From NCBI GenBank assembly GCA_011050675.1, contig DRFI01000023.1, forward strand, positions 394,079 to 458,078: 64,000 bases of DNA, given 5' to 3'. This DNA is from Maribacter sp. GTDB lineage: Bacteria > Bacteroidota > Bacteroidia > Flavobacteriales > Flavobacteriaceae. Every line of letters starts with the position of its first letter. The first letter of the stretch is position 1. The translations under genes were made by a program, and so were the position numbers. Under the pieces are notes generated by a model. That model was given only the letters and a program-made list of their open reading frames with translations, ran no database searches and was not told the DNA's origin. Shown here one piece after another: positions 8,574 to 18,147 of this stretch.

Positions 8574-8978
8574 GTGGAATCAGATAAAAAAATCATTCTT
8601 TTTGATGGGGTTTGCAACTTATGCAACAGCACTGTGCAATTTGTAATAAAGCGAGATGTTAATGATATCTTTCGTTTTACTCCTTTACAAAGTGATACAG
8701 CAAAAAAGTTACTACACGAACGGAATATTGACATCGACGATATCGATTCAATTATTCTTATTGAGCCGAATGTAGCATACTACACAAAATCTACTGCAGC
8801 GTTGGAAATTGGAAAAGAATTAAAAGGTTATGATGCGGTATCATTGATTTTACAATGGCTTCCAGAGTCTTTTAGAAACATCGTATACGATTATATTGCC
8901 AAGAATAGATATAAATGGTACGGTAAAAAAGAATCATGCATGATACCTACCGAAGAATTGAAGAGTAAATTCATTTAA
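8574..8978 (+). CDS. DCC-family thiol-disulfide oxidoreductase-like protein (DUF393)
   Basis: A thioredoxin-like protein of 134 residues from the DCC/DUF393 family, which takes its name from the conserved Asp-x-x-Cys-x-x-Cys segment. Here it reads DGVCNLCN at residues 11-18, with Cys14 and Cys17. A second family block, DDIDSIILIE, follows near residue 55, and KSTAALEIGKELKGY near 75. The redox partner is unknown. Translation must begin at the GTG at 8574, because no other start codon precedes the essential motif. That GTG is only 5 bases after the -7 element. The coding sequence contains a 12-bp palindrome at 8880-8891 shared with two other sites. Confidence 0.88.
   Translation: MESDKKIILFDGVCNLCNSTVQFVIKRDVNDIFRFTPLQSDTAKKLLHERNIDIDDIDSIILIEPNVAYYTKSTAALEIGKELKGYDAVSLILQWLPESFRNIVYDYIAKNRYKWYGKKESCMIPTEELKSKFI
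8880..8891. repeat. 12-bp core of the repeated palindrome, copy 3
   Basis: ATCGTATACGAT lies inside the DCC-family gene. The flanks differ from copies 1 and 2 by one base on the left side only (C for A), with TA preserved on the right. Confidence 0.5.
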
Positions 8979-9109
8979 TTTTTAAAAATTAAAATACCGT
9001 AAACTACTTTTAATCTGAATACATATTCTTTTACCTCTAACCATTACTTAAACTCAAATTCTTAGATCTATCACTTAACTTCTCAACGTTTGATTAAAAC
9101 ATTGAAAGC

Positions 9110-10213
9110 ATGAGTGAAGTAAAACGGAATCGATATAAGAAAAAAAGATACTTTGTACCTATTGCTACCGTAGTTCTGCTTATAGTAATTCGCCTTTCCC
9201 TACCCTTCTTTATAAAGAATTATGTTAACAAAGTTCTTGCCGATATTCCTGGATATTATGGTCAAGTTGAGGATATCGACTTATCAATCATCAGAGGGGC
9301 GTATACTATTCATGGCATGTATTTAAATACGGTGAACGCAAATACAGAAATTCCTTTCTTAGATTTTAAACAAACTGATATCTCTATTGAATGGAACGCG
9401 CTATTTCATGGAAGAATAGTTAGTGAGATAGAAATGTTAGAGCCTACGATAATCTATGTTTTTGAGGATCAACAACAAGATACTACAGGACAAGCAAATA
9501 CAGATGACTGGTCTAAAGCGCTTACAAATTTAGTGCCTATTGATATTAACAGATTAACTATTGAAAATGGAAAGTTTGCTTTTTTACAATTACAAGCAGA
9601 CCCTAATATAGATTTAAATCTTTCTAATGTTCAACTAACTGCGTCTAACCTAAGAAACGTCGTTGAAAAAGCAAGGACATTACCTTCTACAGTACAAGCA
9701 ACAGCTACCTCTATTGGTAACGGTAAAGTAATCTTAAACGGTGATATGAACCTAGTAAAGGAAATTCCTGACATGGACATTACCTTTAGTTTAGAAAATG
9801 CCAACGCTACAGCTCTTAATGATTTCACCAATTACTATGCAGGTATTGATTTTGACGAAGGTACTTTTGATCTTTTCGGCGAGCTTGCCATTGCTGATGG
9901 GTATTTGAAAGGTTCTTTTAAGCCCATTCTTAAAAATACTAAGCTTATAGGTGAAGATAATGGGTTTCTAAAAACACTATGGGAAGGGTTTGTAGGCTTC
10001 TTTAAGTTTGTACTTAAAAACCATAAACAAGACACCTTGGCTACTAAAATTCCCATTGAAGGAGACCTCAATAGTGTAAAAACAAAAGTCTGGCCTACCG
10101 TTACCCGAATATTCAGAAATGCCTGGATTAAAGCTTATAAGGGAGTTATAGATGATGATTTAAATTACCAAGACGCCACTGAAGGAGCCGATAAACAAAA
10201 TGACAAAAAGTAG
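9110..10213 (+). CDS. DUF748-type inner-membrane anchored periplasmic protein
   Basis: A basic N-terminus (KRNRYKKKRYF) is followed by a single membrane helix at about residues 16-36, then a large beta-rich region with the DUF748/AsmA-like style of alternating strands (NIDLNLSNVQLTASNL, KVILNGDMNLV, TFSLENANATALNDF, FDLFGELAIADGYLKGSFKP). It should be anchored in the inner membrane with its bulk in the periplasm. AsmA-like proteins are linked to envelope lipid transport, but a role for DUF748 proteins is not established. The C-terminal ~30 residues are acidic and probably disordered. The DUF1206 gene follows after 28 bp. Confidence 0.72.
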   Translation: MSEVKRNRYKKKRYFVPIATVVLLIVIRLSLPFFIKNYVNKVLADIPGYYGQVEDIDLSIIRGAYTIHGMYLNTVNANTEIPFLDFKQTDISIEWNALFHGRIVSEIEMLEPTIIYVFEDQQQDTTGQANTDDWSKALTNLVPIDINRLTIENGKFAFLQLQADPNIDLNLSNVQLTASNLRNVVEKARTLPSTVQATATSIGNGKVILNGDMNLVKEIPDMDITFSLENANATALNDFTNYYAGIDFDEGTFDLFGELAIADGYLKGSFKPILKNTKLIGEDNGFLKTLWEGFVGFFKFVLKNHKQDTLATKIPIEGDLNSVKTKVWPTVTRIFRNAWIKAYKGVIDDDLNYQDATEGADKQNDKK

Positions 10214-10241
10214 ACAATGAGCAGTTTAAAGATGGAACGTA

Positions 10242-11036
10242 ATGAATGATGTATTAAAAAAAGTCGCATTTACAGGATATATCGCCAAAGGGGTTGTTTA
10301 TGGTATTACCGGCATTTTAACCTTTTTAACCACTATTAATATGGGGGGCGAAAAAGTTGGAAAATTATCTGTAATCGATTATTTAGAACAACAAAAATTT
10401 GGTGCTTTTATTGTTATTTTTCTTGGACTTGGATTGTTATGTTACGGCTCTTGGCGATTAATACAGGGCATACTAGATCCCGAAGATATTGGCTCTAAAC
10501 CTAAAGACATCGCAAAACGAATTGGTTTTTCAATTAGCGGTATAATCTATACTGTCTTAGGTGTAATTGCTATTTTCGATGCTCTTGATATTAGTTCCTT
10601 TTTTAGTGGTAACAGAAATTCCGAAAATTCTATATTGACGGGTACTAGTGGTTCAATATTACTATTGGTAGTTGGTATAGGATTAGCTTTTAAAGGTATT
10701 TATCAATTTATAAAAGCCTATAAAGGAGACTTCCTTAGTAAGTTTCACATTCAATCTATTTCATCTATCAACAAGCAAAAGTATATCAAAAGGATTGGTT
10801 ATGCTGGCCTACTATCTAGAGGAGTTGTTGTTAGCATTGTTTCTTATTTTTTCATTACTGCTGGTATAAATTTAAAAGGAGCAACATCCCAAAAAATGAA
10901 AGGAACCTCCGAAGCCTTTTCGTTCATACAAAATCAAGTGTATGGCAAATGGCTACTAGGTATCGTTGCCTTAGGTTTAGTTTGCTACGGACTATTTATG
11001 TTTAGTACAGCTGCTTATCGTAAGTATAAAAACTGA
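10242..11036 (+). CDS. DUF1206 integral membrane protein
   Basis: Six predicted membrane helices form three tandem pairs, each opening with a related Gly-rich motif: GYIAKGVVYGITG near residue 12, RIGFSISGIIYTVLG near 96, and RIGYAGLLSRGVVVS near 184. This threefold internal repeat is the hallmark of DUF1206. Function is unknown. It follows the DUF748 gene by 28 bp and likely shares its transcript. The stop is 8 bp from the stop of the symporter on the other strand, so there is no room for a terminator. Confidence 0.8.
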   Translation: MNDVLKKVAFTGYIAKGVVYGITGILTFLTTINMGGEKVGKLSVIDYLEQQKFGAFIVIFLGLGLLCYGSWRLIQGILDPEDIGSKPKDIAKRIGFSISGIIYTVLGVIAIFDALDISSFFSGNRNSENSILTGTSGSILLLVVGIGLAFKGIYQFIKAYKGDFLSKFHIQSISSINKQKYIKRIGYAGLLSRGVVVSIVSYFFITAGINLKGATSQKMKGTSEAFSFIQNQVYGKWLLGIVALGLVCYGLFMFSTAAYRKYKN

Positions 11037-11043
11037 AATAAGA

Positions 11044-12345
11044 TTATTTTTTATAATTATCATCCCAGTTTTTAACTTTTGGTTCATGTAGTTTATCTAC
11101 TGATTTAGCCACCATCATAGATACGGCAGCATCTCCAGAAACGTTAATTACCGTTCTACACATATCCAATGGTCTATCAACTGCAAATATTAAAGCTAAT
11201 CCTGCTTCTGGTATCCCTGCCTGAGCAAGTACAATAACAAGCATAACCATACCAGCTCCTGGCACAGCGGCACTTCCTATAGATGCAAGCGTAGCTGTAA
11301 CAATAATTCCTAATTGCGCAGATAGGCTTAGATCCATTCCAAATGCTTGAGCGATGAAAACAGCGGCAATAGCTTGATAAAGGCTTGTACCATCCATATT
11401 TATGGTTGCCCCAATAGGTAAGACAAAACTTGTCACCTCTTCATCAACACCTAAATGTTCTTCAACCCTTTCCATAGTTACAGGTAATGTAGCTGCACTT
11501 GAACTTGTTGAAAATGCCAGTAGTTGAGCTGGTGACATTCCTTTCATAAAAGTACTTGGAGATGTTTTAGTAAACACCCAAACCAATAATAAATATACTC
11601 CTAGCATTAAGGAAAGCCCTAATAATACACAGAATGCATACCACGCCAAAGCTTTAAATAAATCTAGACTCGGCGATTCTACTACCAATGCCGCTAATAA
11701 AGCAAATACTCCGTATGGTGCAGCCAACATTATCAAATCAATCATTTTTAAAATGACTTCATTGAATCCATCAAAAAACTTTTTAACGGGTGTAGCCTGT
11801 TCTTCTGGTATAAGTATTAGACCTATTCCAAAAAATATTGCGAAGAAAATAACCTGCAACATATTTCCATTATCTGAAGCTGCAGCAAAAATATTGCTTG
11901 GCACCAAATCTTCTAGTGCTTGTAACGGTCCTGCTTCTTGCTGCTTATCTGCCTGAGATTTTATTGCATCCGCATCACCTTTATAATTATCAACAAGTTC
12001 TGTTCTGGTCGCTTCTGTTATTGATGCACCAGGTTTTACAATATTTACAACTCCCAAACCTATAGTTACGGCAATAACTGTTGTTGCGATGTATATTCCT
12101 ATTGTTCGCCCACCCATTTGGGAAAGCTTAGAGATATCTTTTAAATCTGAAACTCCTTTTATTAATGAACCTAAGATAAGTGGTACTGCTATAAGTTTTA
12201 AAGAGTTGATGAAAATGTTACCAAATGGCTTAATCCAATCTGAAATAAATTGCGGTCCCCATTCCAACTGAACCATGGCTAAAGCGAATAAAACCCCTAC
12301 CAACATTCCTATTAGAATTTGCCAATGCAACTCAAGCTTCCTCAT
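11044..12345 (-). CDS. Dicarboxylate/amino acid:cation symporter (DAACS family)
   Basis: A GltP/DctA-like secondary transporter that couples uptake of glutamate, aspartate or C4-dicarboxylates to cations. Signature segments are clear: the serine-rich re-entrant hairpin (FSTSSSAATLPVTMERVEE), NMDGTSLYQAIAAVF in helix 7 and AAVPGAGMVML in the second hairpin, then the helix-8 segment DRPLDMCRTVINVSGD. In that segment Arg precedes Thr in the position that often selects acidic amino acids, but I would not assign the substrate. A hydrophilic insert between helices 3 and 4 (about residues 115-145) is rich in Asp/Lys/Gln. Length 433 is normal. It is transcribed alone. Confidence 0.93.
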   Translation of the reverse strand: MRKLELHWQILIGMLVGVLFALAMVQLEWGPQFISDWIKPFGNIFINSLKLIAVPLILGSLIKGVSDLKDISKLSQMGGRTIGIYIATTVIAVTIGLGVVNIVKPGASITEATRTELVDNYKGDADAIKSQADKQQEAGPLQALEDLVPSNIFAAASDNGNMLQVIFFAIFFGIGLILIPEEQATPVKKFFDGFNEVILKMIDLIMLAAPYGVFALLAALVVESPSLDLFKALAWYAFCVLLGLSLMLGVYLLLVWVFTKTSPSTFMKGMSPAQLLAFSTSSSAATLPVTMERVEEHLGVDEEVTSFVLPIGATINMDGTSLYQAIAAVFIAQAFGMDLSLSAQLGIIVTATLASIGSAAVPGAGMVMLVIVLAQAGIPEAGLALIFAVDRPLDMCRTVINVSGDAAVSMMVAKSVDKLHEPKVKNWDDNYKK

Positions 12346-12406
12346 ATATAAATTAGTTTAGGGAAGTAAGATAGTATTTTGCTTGGAAAAGTGCTAAAAA
12401 CGCAAC

Positions 12407-13471
12407 CTATAATTTAATGGTGCGGTTAATTAGGGCATAGTCCGCCAAAACCAAAGCGGTCATAGCTTCTACAATAGGTACTGCTCTTGGCACTACACAC
12501 GGGTCATGCCTACCTTTACCCTGTGCTTGAACCTTATTACCCTCTTTATCAATTGTTTCATACCCTTGTATGACTGTAGCTACAGGTTTAAAAGCAACGT
12601 TGAAATAGATATCCATACCATTACTTATCCCCCCTTGAATACCGCCGCTATAGTTGGTTTTTGTAGAACCGTCACTATTAAACTGGTCGTTGTGTTCACT
12701 ACCTTTCATTTTAACACCTTCAAACCCACTACCATATTCAAAGCCTTTAACAGCATTTATAGACAGCATAGCCTTACCTAATTCTGCATGAAGTTTATCA
12801 AAAACAGGTTCTCCTAAACCAATCGGTACATTTTTTGCAACACAAGTAATAACACCGCCTATGGTATCGCCTTCTTTTTTAATGGATTTTATATAATCTT
12901 CCATCTTAGCAGCCATTTCAATATCTGGACAACGAACCGCATTAGATTCGGTTAACGATAAATCTAGTTCGGTATAATGTTTCCCTAAGTTCATATCTCC
13001 TACTTGAGATACAAATGCTTGTATTTCTATTCCTTTTAAAAATTGTTTTGCAATAGCCCCTGCCACTACTCTACTTGCTGTTTCTCTTGCAGAACTTCTA
13101 CCCCCTCCACGATAATCTCTAAAACCATATTTCTGGTCATACACATAATCTGCATGAGATGGTCTATACGAGTCTTTAATATGCCCGTAATCTTTAGATT
13201 TTTGATTTGTATTATGAATTGCAAAGCCAATTGGTGTTCCCGTAGTTTTTCCTTCAAAGATGCCTGAATAAAATTCTACTTCATCTGGCTCTTTTCTTTG
13301 AGTTACAATAGCAGATTGACCTGGTTTACGACGATTTAGATCATTTTGTATCGCATCGAAATCTATTTCAATTTCTGACGGACAGCCATCAATTACACCT
13401 CCAATTGCTTTTCCATGGGATTCCCCATAAGTGCTTACCCTAAATATATTTCCAAAGGTATTTCCGGCCAT
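12407..13471 (-). CDS. aroC: Chorismate synthase
   Basis: Last step of the shikimate pathway: converts 5-enolpyruvylshikimate-3-phosphate to chorismate using reduced FMN. All three family signatures are present: [16 protein letters not shown] (residues ~16-31), [18 protein letters not shown] (~120-137) and [17 protein letters not shown] (~322-338). Length 354 is standard. The ATG at 13471 gives the usual [17 protein letters not shown] start. The gene is separate from other aromatic genes here, 61 bp downstream of the symporter start on the same strand; no terminator or clear promoter is visible between them. Confidence 0.98.
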   Translation of the reverse strand: MAGNTFGNIFRVSTYGESHGKAIGGVIDGCPSEIEIDFDAIQNDLNRRKPGQSAIVTQRKEPDEVEFYSGIFEGKTTGTPIGFAIHNTNQKSKDYGHIKDSYRPSHADYVYDQKYGFRDYRGGGRSSARETASRVVAGAIAKQFLKGIEIQAFVSQVGDMNLGKHYTELDLSLTESNAVRCPDIEMAAKMEDYIKSIKKEGDTIGGVITCVAKNVPIGLGEPVFDKLHAELGKAMLSINAVKGFEYGSGFEGVKMKGSEHNDQFNSDGSTKTNYSGGIQGGISNGMDIYFNVAFKPVATVIQGYETIDKEGNKVQAQGKGRHDPCVVPRAVPIVEAMTALVLADYALINRTIKL

Positions 13472-13673
13472 AATAAATACATTCTAAATTACGCTTAACG
13501 ATTGTAAAGCTTACAAATTCACAGTCTTCAAAGATAAATGTTAAATGCTTGAAAGAAAAATTTAAAAAACGCATAATATTAGCTTAACCTTAGTCAATTA
13601 CCGTAATAATTTCTTAACGTAATGATTATATATTATTGACCTACTAAATAACTGATTAGAATGTCTTTAGGTT

Positions 13674-13681
13674 TAATTTTG
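13674..13681 (+). promoter_or_regulatory. -7 element for the LpxH-like gene
   Basis: TAATTTTG is an exact TAnnTTTG match, 18 bases before the TTG start at 13699. No convincing -33 lies at the usual distance. The rest of the 13472-13673 gap shows nothing else. Confidence 0.5.
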
Positions 13682-13698
13682 ATATAAAAATTAGCCTC

Positions 13699-14559
13699 TT
13701 GAAAAAGCGTCGTCTTGAAATAGCTGTTTTATCGGATGTTCATTTGGGTTCTTATGCATGTCATGCGGAGGAATTACTAACATATTTATCTAGTATTGAC
13801 CCAAAAATGCTAATTCTCAATGGTGATATATTAGATGCTGGAAAAATGCGTAATAATTATTTTCCTCCTTCGCATTTGAAAGTGGTTAAGAAATTATTTT
13901 CAATGGCTTCTAGAGGGACTGTTGTTCACTTCATTACTGGTAACCGAGATAAGCCTTTTCGTAAGATTGATAATATTTATATGGGCACCATTAAGATTTC
14001 CAACCGCCTCATTTTAAAACTTGACGGGAAAAATACATTGTTTTTTCATGGTGATATTTTTGATTTCTCCTTTCGTCACTCCCACTGGCTATTGAATTTT
14101 GGTGAAATTGGCTTTGATTCATTATTGAAACTAGCCAAATTAAAAACGAAACTGTTTAAATCGTTCGGTAAGAAAAATAAACCTTTTTCTAATCCAGAAT
14201 TAGACCATGGTGAACGTGACCCTAAACAAATTGAATCATTTGAAAACAATGTAGCCAAAATGGCTATTAGCCAACATTACGACCATGTAGTTTGCGGACA
14301 TAGCCATGCACCCAAAAAACAATATTTTCAAACTAAAAAAGGAGAATGTCTTTACTTAAATTCAGGCGATTGGGTAAAACACATGACTGCTTTAGAATAC
14401 TCCTTTAAACGCTGGAAGCTTTACCGTTACGAAAATGATAAATTGGCTTCGTTTTATATGGACGAGGAGCTAAAGTCGATGGACATGAATGAACTCATTG
14501 CAACCATCACTCATAGAAAAGCTAGAGAAAAAGAAAAAGGTGGCTTTACCGATAATTAA
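13699..14559 (+). CDS. LpxH-like UDP-2,3-diacylglucosamine pyrophosphatase / calcineurin-like phosphoesterase
   Basis: A metallophosphoesterase whose metal ligands follow the LpxH order: Asp13 and His15 in SDVHLGS, Asp43 in NGDILDAGK, Asn82 in TGNRDK, then FFHGDIFDF and the paired His of VCGHSHAPK, with a closing YLNSGDWV. In lipid A synthesis the enzyme splits UDP-2,3-diacylglucosamine to lipid X and UMP; Bacteroidota homologues of this ~285-residue type are often annotated so, but other phosphoesterase roles remain possible. Translation starts at TTG 13699; no ATG precedes the first metal ligand. Its TAA stop overlaps the stop of the oxidoreductase on the opposite strand. Confidence 0.8.
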   Translation: MKKRRLEIAVLSDVHLGSYACHAEELLTYLSSIDPKMLILNGDILDAGKMRNNYFPPSHLKVVKKLFSMASRGTVVHFITGNRDKPFRKIDNIYMGTIKISNRLILKLDGKNTLFFHGDIFDFSFRHSHWLLNFGEIGFDSLLKLAKLKTKLFKSFGKKNKPFSNPELDHGERDPKQIESFENNVAKMAISQHYDHVVCGHSHAPKKQYFQTKKGECLYLNSGDWVKHMTALEYSFKRWKLYRYENDKLASFYMDEELKSMDMNELIATITHRKAREKEKGGFTDN

Positions 14560-17474
14560 TTTAATAATGCTTCTTTCAATATACTTACTGGATGTTTAGC
14601 TATCCTTTTTGTACCATCAAATATTTGATGTCTACAACTAGTACCATTCGCAGCAATTATAGTCTCAGTAGAAGATTTAGACACTGCAGGAAATAATTTC
14701 AATCCTCCAATTTTCATACTAGTCTCATAATGTTCTTCTTCATAACCAAAGGAACCAGCCATACCACAACAACCCGAAGCTATAATGGTAACCTTATAAT
14801 TTGCTGGTAGATTTAATACGTCAAACGTTACTTTCTGATTGCTTAAAGCTTTTTGATGACAGTGATTATGAATTTTTATATCTCTTGCTTCTTGGGTAAA
14901 ATCGGAAGAACTCAAATTACCATCAGCTATTTCCTTTGCCAAAAATTCTTCTATTAAAAACGAATGGTCTGCAATTTTTTGAGCTGTGGTTTTATCCGAA
15001 GTCATTCTCTTGTACTCATCTCTAAAAGATAGAATAGCAGATGGTTCCAACCCTAAAATAGGCAAACCGGCTTCAGCAAACTTCTTAAGTTCTTTAGTGT
15101 TCTTAATGGCTAGCTTTTGAGCTTGTTTCAAAAACCCTTTGGAAAGAAAAGTTCGTCCACTTTCAGCATAAAACAACTCCACATCATAACCCAATCTAGT
15201 TAATAATTCTATGGCATCTTTACCTACCTCAATATCTAAGTATTTGGTAAATTCATCTATATATAAAACTACTTTCTTCTTTGATTTAGTATTTTGAAGA
15301 TTAGATTTTTGAAGGTGCTTATCGAAATTAAAACTATAAACCTTTGGTAAGCTTCTTTCTTTGGCAACACCACTCGACTTTTTTAACAAACCACCTAAAA
15401 ATTTGGACTCATAAATGGCATTGGTCAACCCAGAAACCTTACTTCCCAATCCGTTGAGTTTCGTGTTGTAAGCAAACAACTTTCCTCTTAAAGGATAGCC
15501 GTTAGCCTCTTGGTATTGATATAAAAATTCCGCCTTTAAAGTTGATACATCTACATTACTTGGGCATTCGCTTGCACATGCTTTACAGCTTAAACACAAA
15601 TCGAAAGCTTCTTTAATTTCGGGACTGTCAAAACTATTTTTAGCTGTGCTATTTGGGTTAGTTAAAAACTCTCTTAACGTATTTGCTCTACCCCTAGTAG
15701 TATCCTTTTCATTTTTGGTTACATGGTAGCTTGGACACATACCACCATTCATATGATGGGTTTTTCTACAGTCTCCACTTCCATTGCACTTTTCTGCAGC
15801 CTTCAGTATACCCTCACTATCAGAAAAATCCATTAAAGTCATTATCTCTGGCTCTTCACGATCAATTTCATACCTAAAGGATTTATCCATCGGGTATGCA
15901 TCAACTATTTTACCAGGGTTAAAAATACCTTTAGGATCAAAGTAAGACTTAATACGTCTTAACAGCTGGTAGTTCTTATCGCCAATCATTATAGGAATAA
16001 ACTCGGCACGAACAATACCATCGCCATGCTCCCCACTAAAAGAACCTTTGTATTTTTTAGTCAGTTTGGCAACGTCGGTTGTTATACTCCTGAACAAACC
16101 AACATCGGTAGATTTTTTCAGATTCAAAATTGGTCGTAAATGCAACTCACCTGCACCCGCATGCGCATAATACACAGCGCTTTGACCGTAGCCCTTCATA
16201 ATTTCGGAAAATTCGGCTATAAAGTTCTTCAAATCCGGGAGCGCTACTGCTGTATCTTCTATACAAGCTACAGCTTTCATATCTCCTACTATATTTCCTA
16301 ACAAACCAAGACCAGCTTTACGCAACTCAATGGCTTTTGCTATTTGGTCTCCAAAAAGAACCGGGTTGGAATAGCTTAATCCAGATTTTTCAATTGTAGC
16401 TATCAATGATGCGACAACTACCTTTAGTTCTTCTTCTGTATGCGCTGAAACCTGCAACATTAATAAGGCTGCCGGATCACCCTCAACAAAGAATCGATTC
16501 GCCAATTGGGTTCTATTACTCTTTGTACAATCCAAAATAACCTTATCCATCATCTCACACAAATGCAATGGATGTTCCATCACTGGAACTACATCCATTA
16601 AACAATCTTCTAAAGACGTGTAATGTGTAATTACCATTGCAGATAATGCTGGAGGTAAATCATCTAATTGAACTGTAATTTCTGTAGTAAAAGCCAATGT
16701 ACCTTCACTACCACACAGCAATTCTGCCATGTTAAAATATGTTTCACGCCCTCCAAAAATTTCTGACTTCAATAATTCATCAACAGCGTAACCAGTATTT
16801 CTTCTATGTATTTCTGGCTTCGGAAAATGCTCAATAATTTCTGAAGCTATTTCTTTATCAACTAACTCTTTAAATACATTATTATAAAGTGATGCTTCAA
16901 GAGTATTGCCTTGCTGTTTTTTCTTAAAATCTTCAGCGGTAATCCTTCCGAATTCAGCCTCACTTCCATCCGATAAAATGGTTTTCATCGAAATAATCTT
17001 ATCTCGAGTTACACCATATTGAATGGAGGTGGTACCAGATGAATTATTACCCACCATACCCCCCATCATACATCTATTTGATGTAGATGTATTGGGTCCA
17101 AAGAATAATCCATAAGGTTTTAGATATTGGTTTAGCTCATCTCTAATTACACCGGGTTGTACAGTTACCTGTTTATTAACTTCATCAACACTAATGATAT
17201 TCGTAAAATGTTTGGACACATCTACGACCAGACCATCACCTACACATTGCCCTGCCAATGACGTACCTGCCGTTCTTGGTATAAGACCAATATTTTTATT
17301 GTTTGCAAACCTTACTATGGTTTTTATATCATCAACAGTTTTAGGAAATGCAGCACCTAAAGGTATTTTTCTATAAACGGAAGCATCTGTAGCATAAATA
17401 GTCTTAGTAAGATTATCAAATCGTACATCTCCCTCTAAATCTTGTCGTAACTTTAACAGCAAATTATTATCCAC
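14556..17474 (-). CDS. FAD-linked oxidase fused to 4Fe-4S and CCG domains (YdiJ/GlcDF type)
   Basis: A 972-residue fusion oxidoreductase. An FAD-binding type-4 domain comes first (RTAGTSLAGQCVGDGLVVD; GPNTSTSNRCMMGGMVGNNSSGT), then the FAD-oxidase C-terminal domain ending FDPKGIFNPGKI, then an Fe-S region with NGSGDCRKTHHMNGGMC and CLSCKACASECPSNVD, and finally a CCG-type domain with NHCHQKAL and ASGCCGMAGSFGY. Members oxidise D-2-hydroxy acids such as D-lactate or D-2-hydroxyglutarate and pass electrons to quinone or a carrier; the substrate here cannot be read. All cysteine clusters are intact and the length matches YdiJ (~1000). It ends overlapping the LpxH-like gene by four bases. Confidence 0.92.
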   Translation of the reverse strand: MDNNLLLKLRQDLEGDVRFDNLTKTIYATDASVYRKIPLGAAFPKTVDDIKTIVRFANNKNIGLIPRTAGTSLAGQCVGDGLVVDVSKHFTNIISVDEVNKQVTVQPGVIRDELNQYLKPYGLFFGPNTSTSNRCMMGGMVGNNSSGTTSIQYGVTRDKIISMKTILSDGSEAEFGRITAEDFKKKQQGNTLEASLYNNVFKELVDKEIASEIIEHFPKPEIHRRNTGYAVDELLKSEIFGGRETYFNMAELLCGSEGTLAFTTEITVQLDDLPPALSAMVITHYTSLEDCLMDVVPVMEHPLHLCEMMDKVILDCTKSNRTQLANRFFVEGDPAALLMLQVSAHTEEELKVVVASLIATIEKSGLSYSNPVLFGDQIAKAIELRKAGLGLLGNIVGDMKAVACIEDTAVALPDLKNFIAEFSEIMKGYGQSAVYYAHAGAGELHLRPILNLKKSTDVGLFRSITTDVAKLTKKYKGSFSGEHGDGIVRAEFIPIMIGDKNYQLLRRIKSYFDPKGIFNPGKIVDAYPMDKSFRYEIDREEPEIMTLMDFSDSEGILKAAEKCNGSGDCRKTHHMNGGMCPSYHVTKNEKDTTRGRANTLREFLTNPNSTAKNSFDSPEIKEAFDLCLSCKACASECPSNVDVSTLKAEFLYQYQEANGYPLRGKLFAYNTKLNGLGSKVSGLTNAIYESKFLGGLLKKSSGVAKERSLPKVYSFNFDKHLQKSNLQNTKSKKKVVLYIDEFTKYLDIEVGKDAIELLTRLGYDVELFYAESGRTFLSKGFLKQAQKLAIKNTKELKKFAEAGLPILGLEPSAILSFRDEYKRMTSDKTTAQKIADHSFLIEEFLAKEIADGNLSSSDFTQEARDIKIHNHCHQKALSNQKVTFDVLNLPANYKVTIIASGCCGMAGSFGYEEEHYETSMKIGGLKLFPAVSKSSTETIIAANGTSCRHQIFDGTKRIAKHPVSILKEALLN

Positions 17475-17564
17475 CTTAACACAATTTTGACCGCTAAATT
17501 AAGTTTTATTGTGTGAGCCACATTACAAATCGGCTCATTTTTCATCACAAAAAAGAAGAACTAT

Positions 17565-18044
17565 ATGAAGATTTTAAAAGGTTTTACTGTATTATTATTT
17601 ATGGCGACCTGCTCGCTTTCCGCTCAAGAAATAGCTGACCACGCCTTAGGACTAAGACTAGGTGATAGTGACGGCTTTGGTGCTGAAATTAGTTATCAGA
17701 AATCATTGACACGAGACAACAGGTTGGAATTTGACTTAGGCTGGAGGGATAGTAGAAATTTTAGCGCCTTTAAATTAGCCGGTCTTTACCAATGGGTCAG
17801 ACCTATTGAAGGTGATTTTAACTGGTACTACGGTGTTGGTGGTGGTTTAGGTAGTGTAGATTTTCCTGGTAATGATGGCGGCTTATTTGTTTTTGCTGCA
17901 GGTGATATAGGAATTGAGTATAATTTTGATATTCCATTAATACTCTCCTTAGACTTTAGACCTGAACTAGGAGTTACGGGATATAATGGGTTCTCTGATA
18001 ATTTTGATTTTGATATAGGACTTGGTATTCGATACCAGTTTTAA
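17565..18044 (+). CDS. Small secreted outer-membrane beta-barrel-like protein
   Basis: A signal peptide (MKILKGFTVLLFMATCSLSAQE, cleavage likely after SAQ) precedes about 138 residues with alternating hydrophobic/aromatic strands: GAEISYQKSL, RLEFDLGW, FKLAGLYQWV, WYYGVGGGLG, GLFVFAAGDIGIEYNF, FDFDIGLGIRYQF. The terminal Phe after a strand (GIRYQF) is typical of outer-membrane barrels. At this size it would form a six- to eight-stranded barrel. Function is not recognised. A strong terminator follows 25 bp after the stop, so it is a single-gene unit. Confidence 0.7.
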   Translation: MKILKGFTVLLFMATCSLSAQEIADHALGLRLGDSDGFGAEISYQKSLTRDNRLEFDLGWRDSRNFSAFKLAGLYQWVRPIEGDFNWYYGVGGGLGSVDFPGNDGGLFVFAAGDIGIEYNFDIPLILSLDFRPELGVTGYNGFSDNFDFDIGLGIRYQF

Positions 18045-18068
18045 ACAGAAACAAATCATTATAATAAA

Positions 18069-18101
18069 GACCTCTAACCATTGCGTTAGAGGTCTTTTTT
18101 T
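18069..18101 (+). terminator. Rho-independent terminator
   Basis: A perfect 10-bp stem (GACCTCTAAC with GTTAGAGGTC) closes a 6-base loop and is followed by seven T. Confidence 0.92.
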
Positions 18102-18117
18102 ATATCCTATATATAAG

Positions 18118-18125
18118 TACATTTG
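18118..18125 (+). promoter_or_regulatory. -7 element for the TlpA/DUF4369 lipoprotein
   Basis: TACATTTG fits TAnnTTTG. The start would be near 18131, ahead of the GTG at 18139 and the ATG at 18148. Confidence 0.5.
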
Positions 18126-18147
18126 CAACTTAACCTAAGTGAAATTT

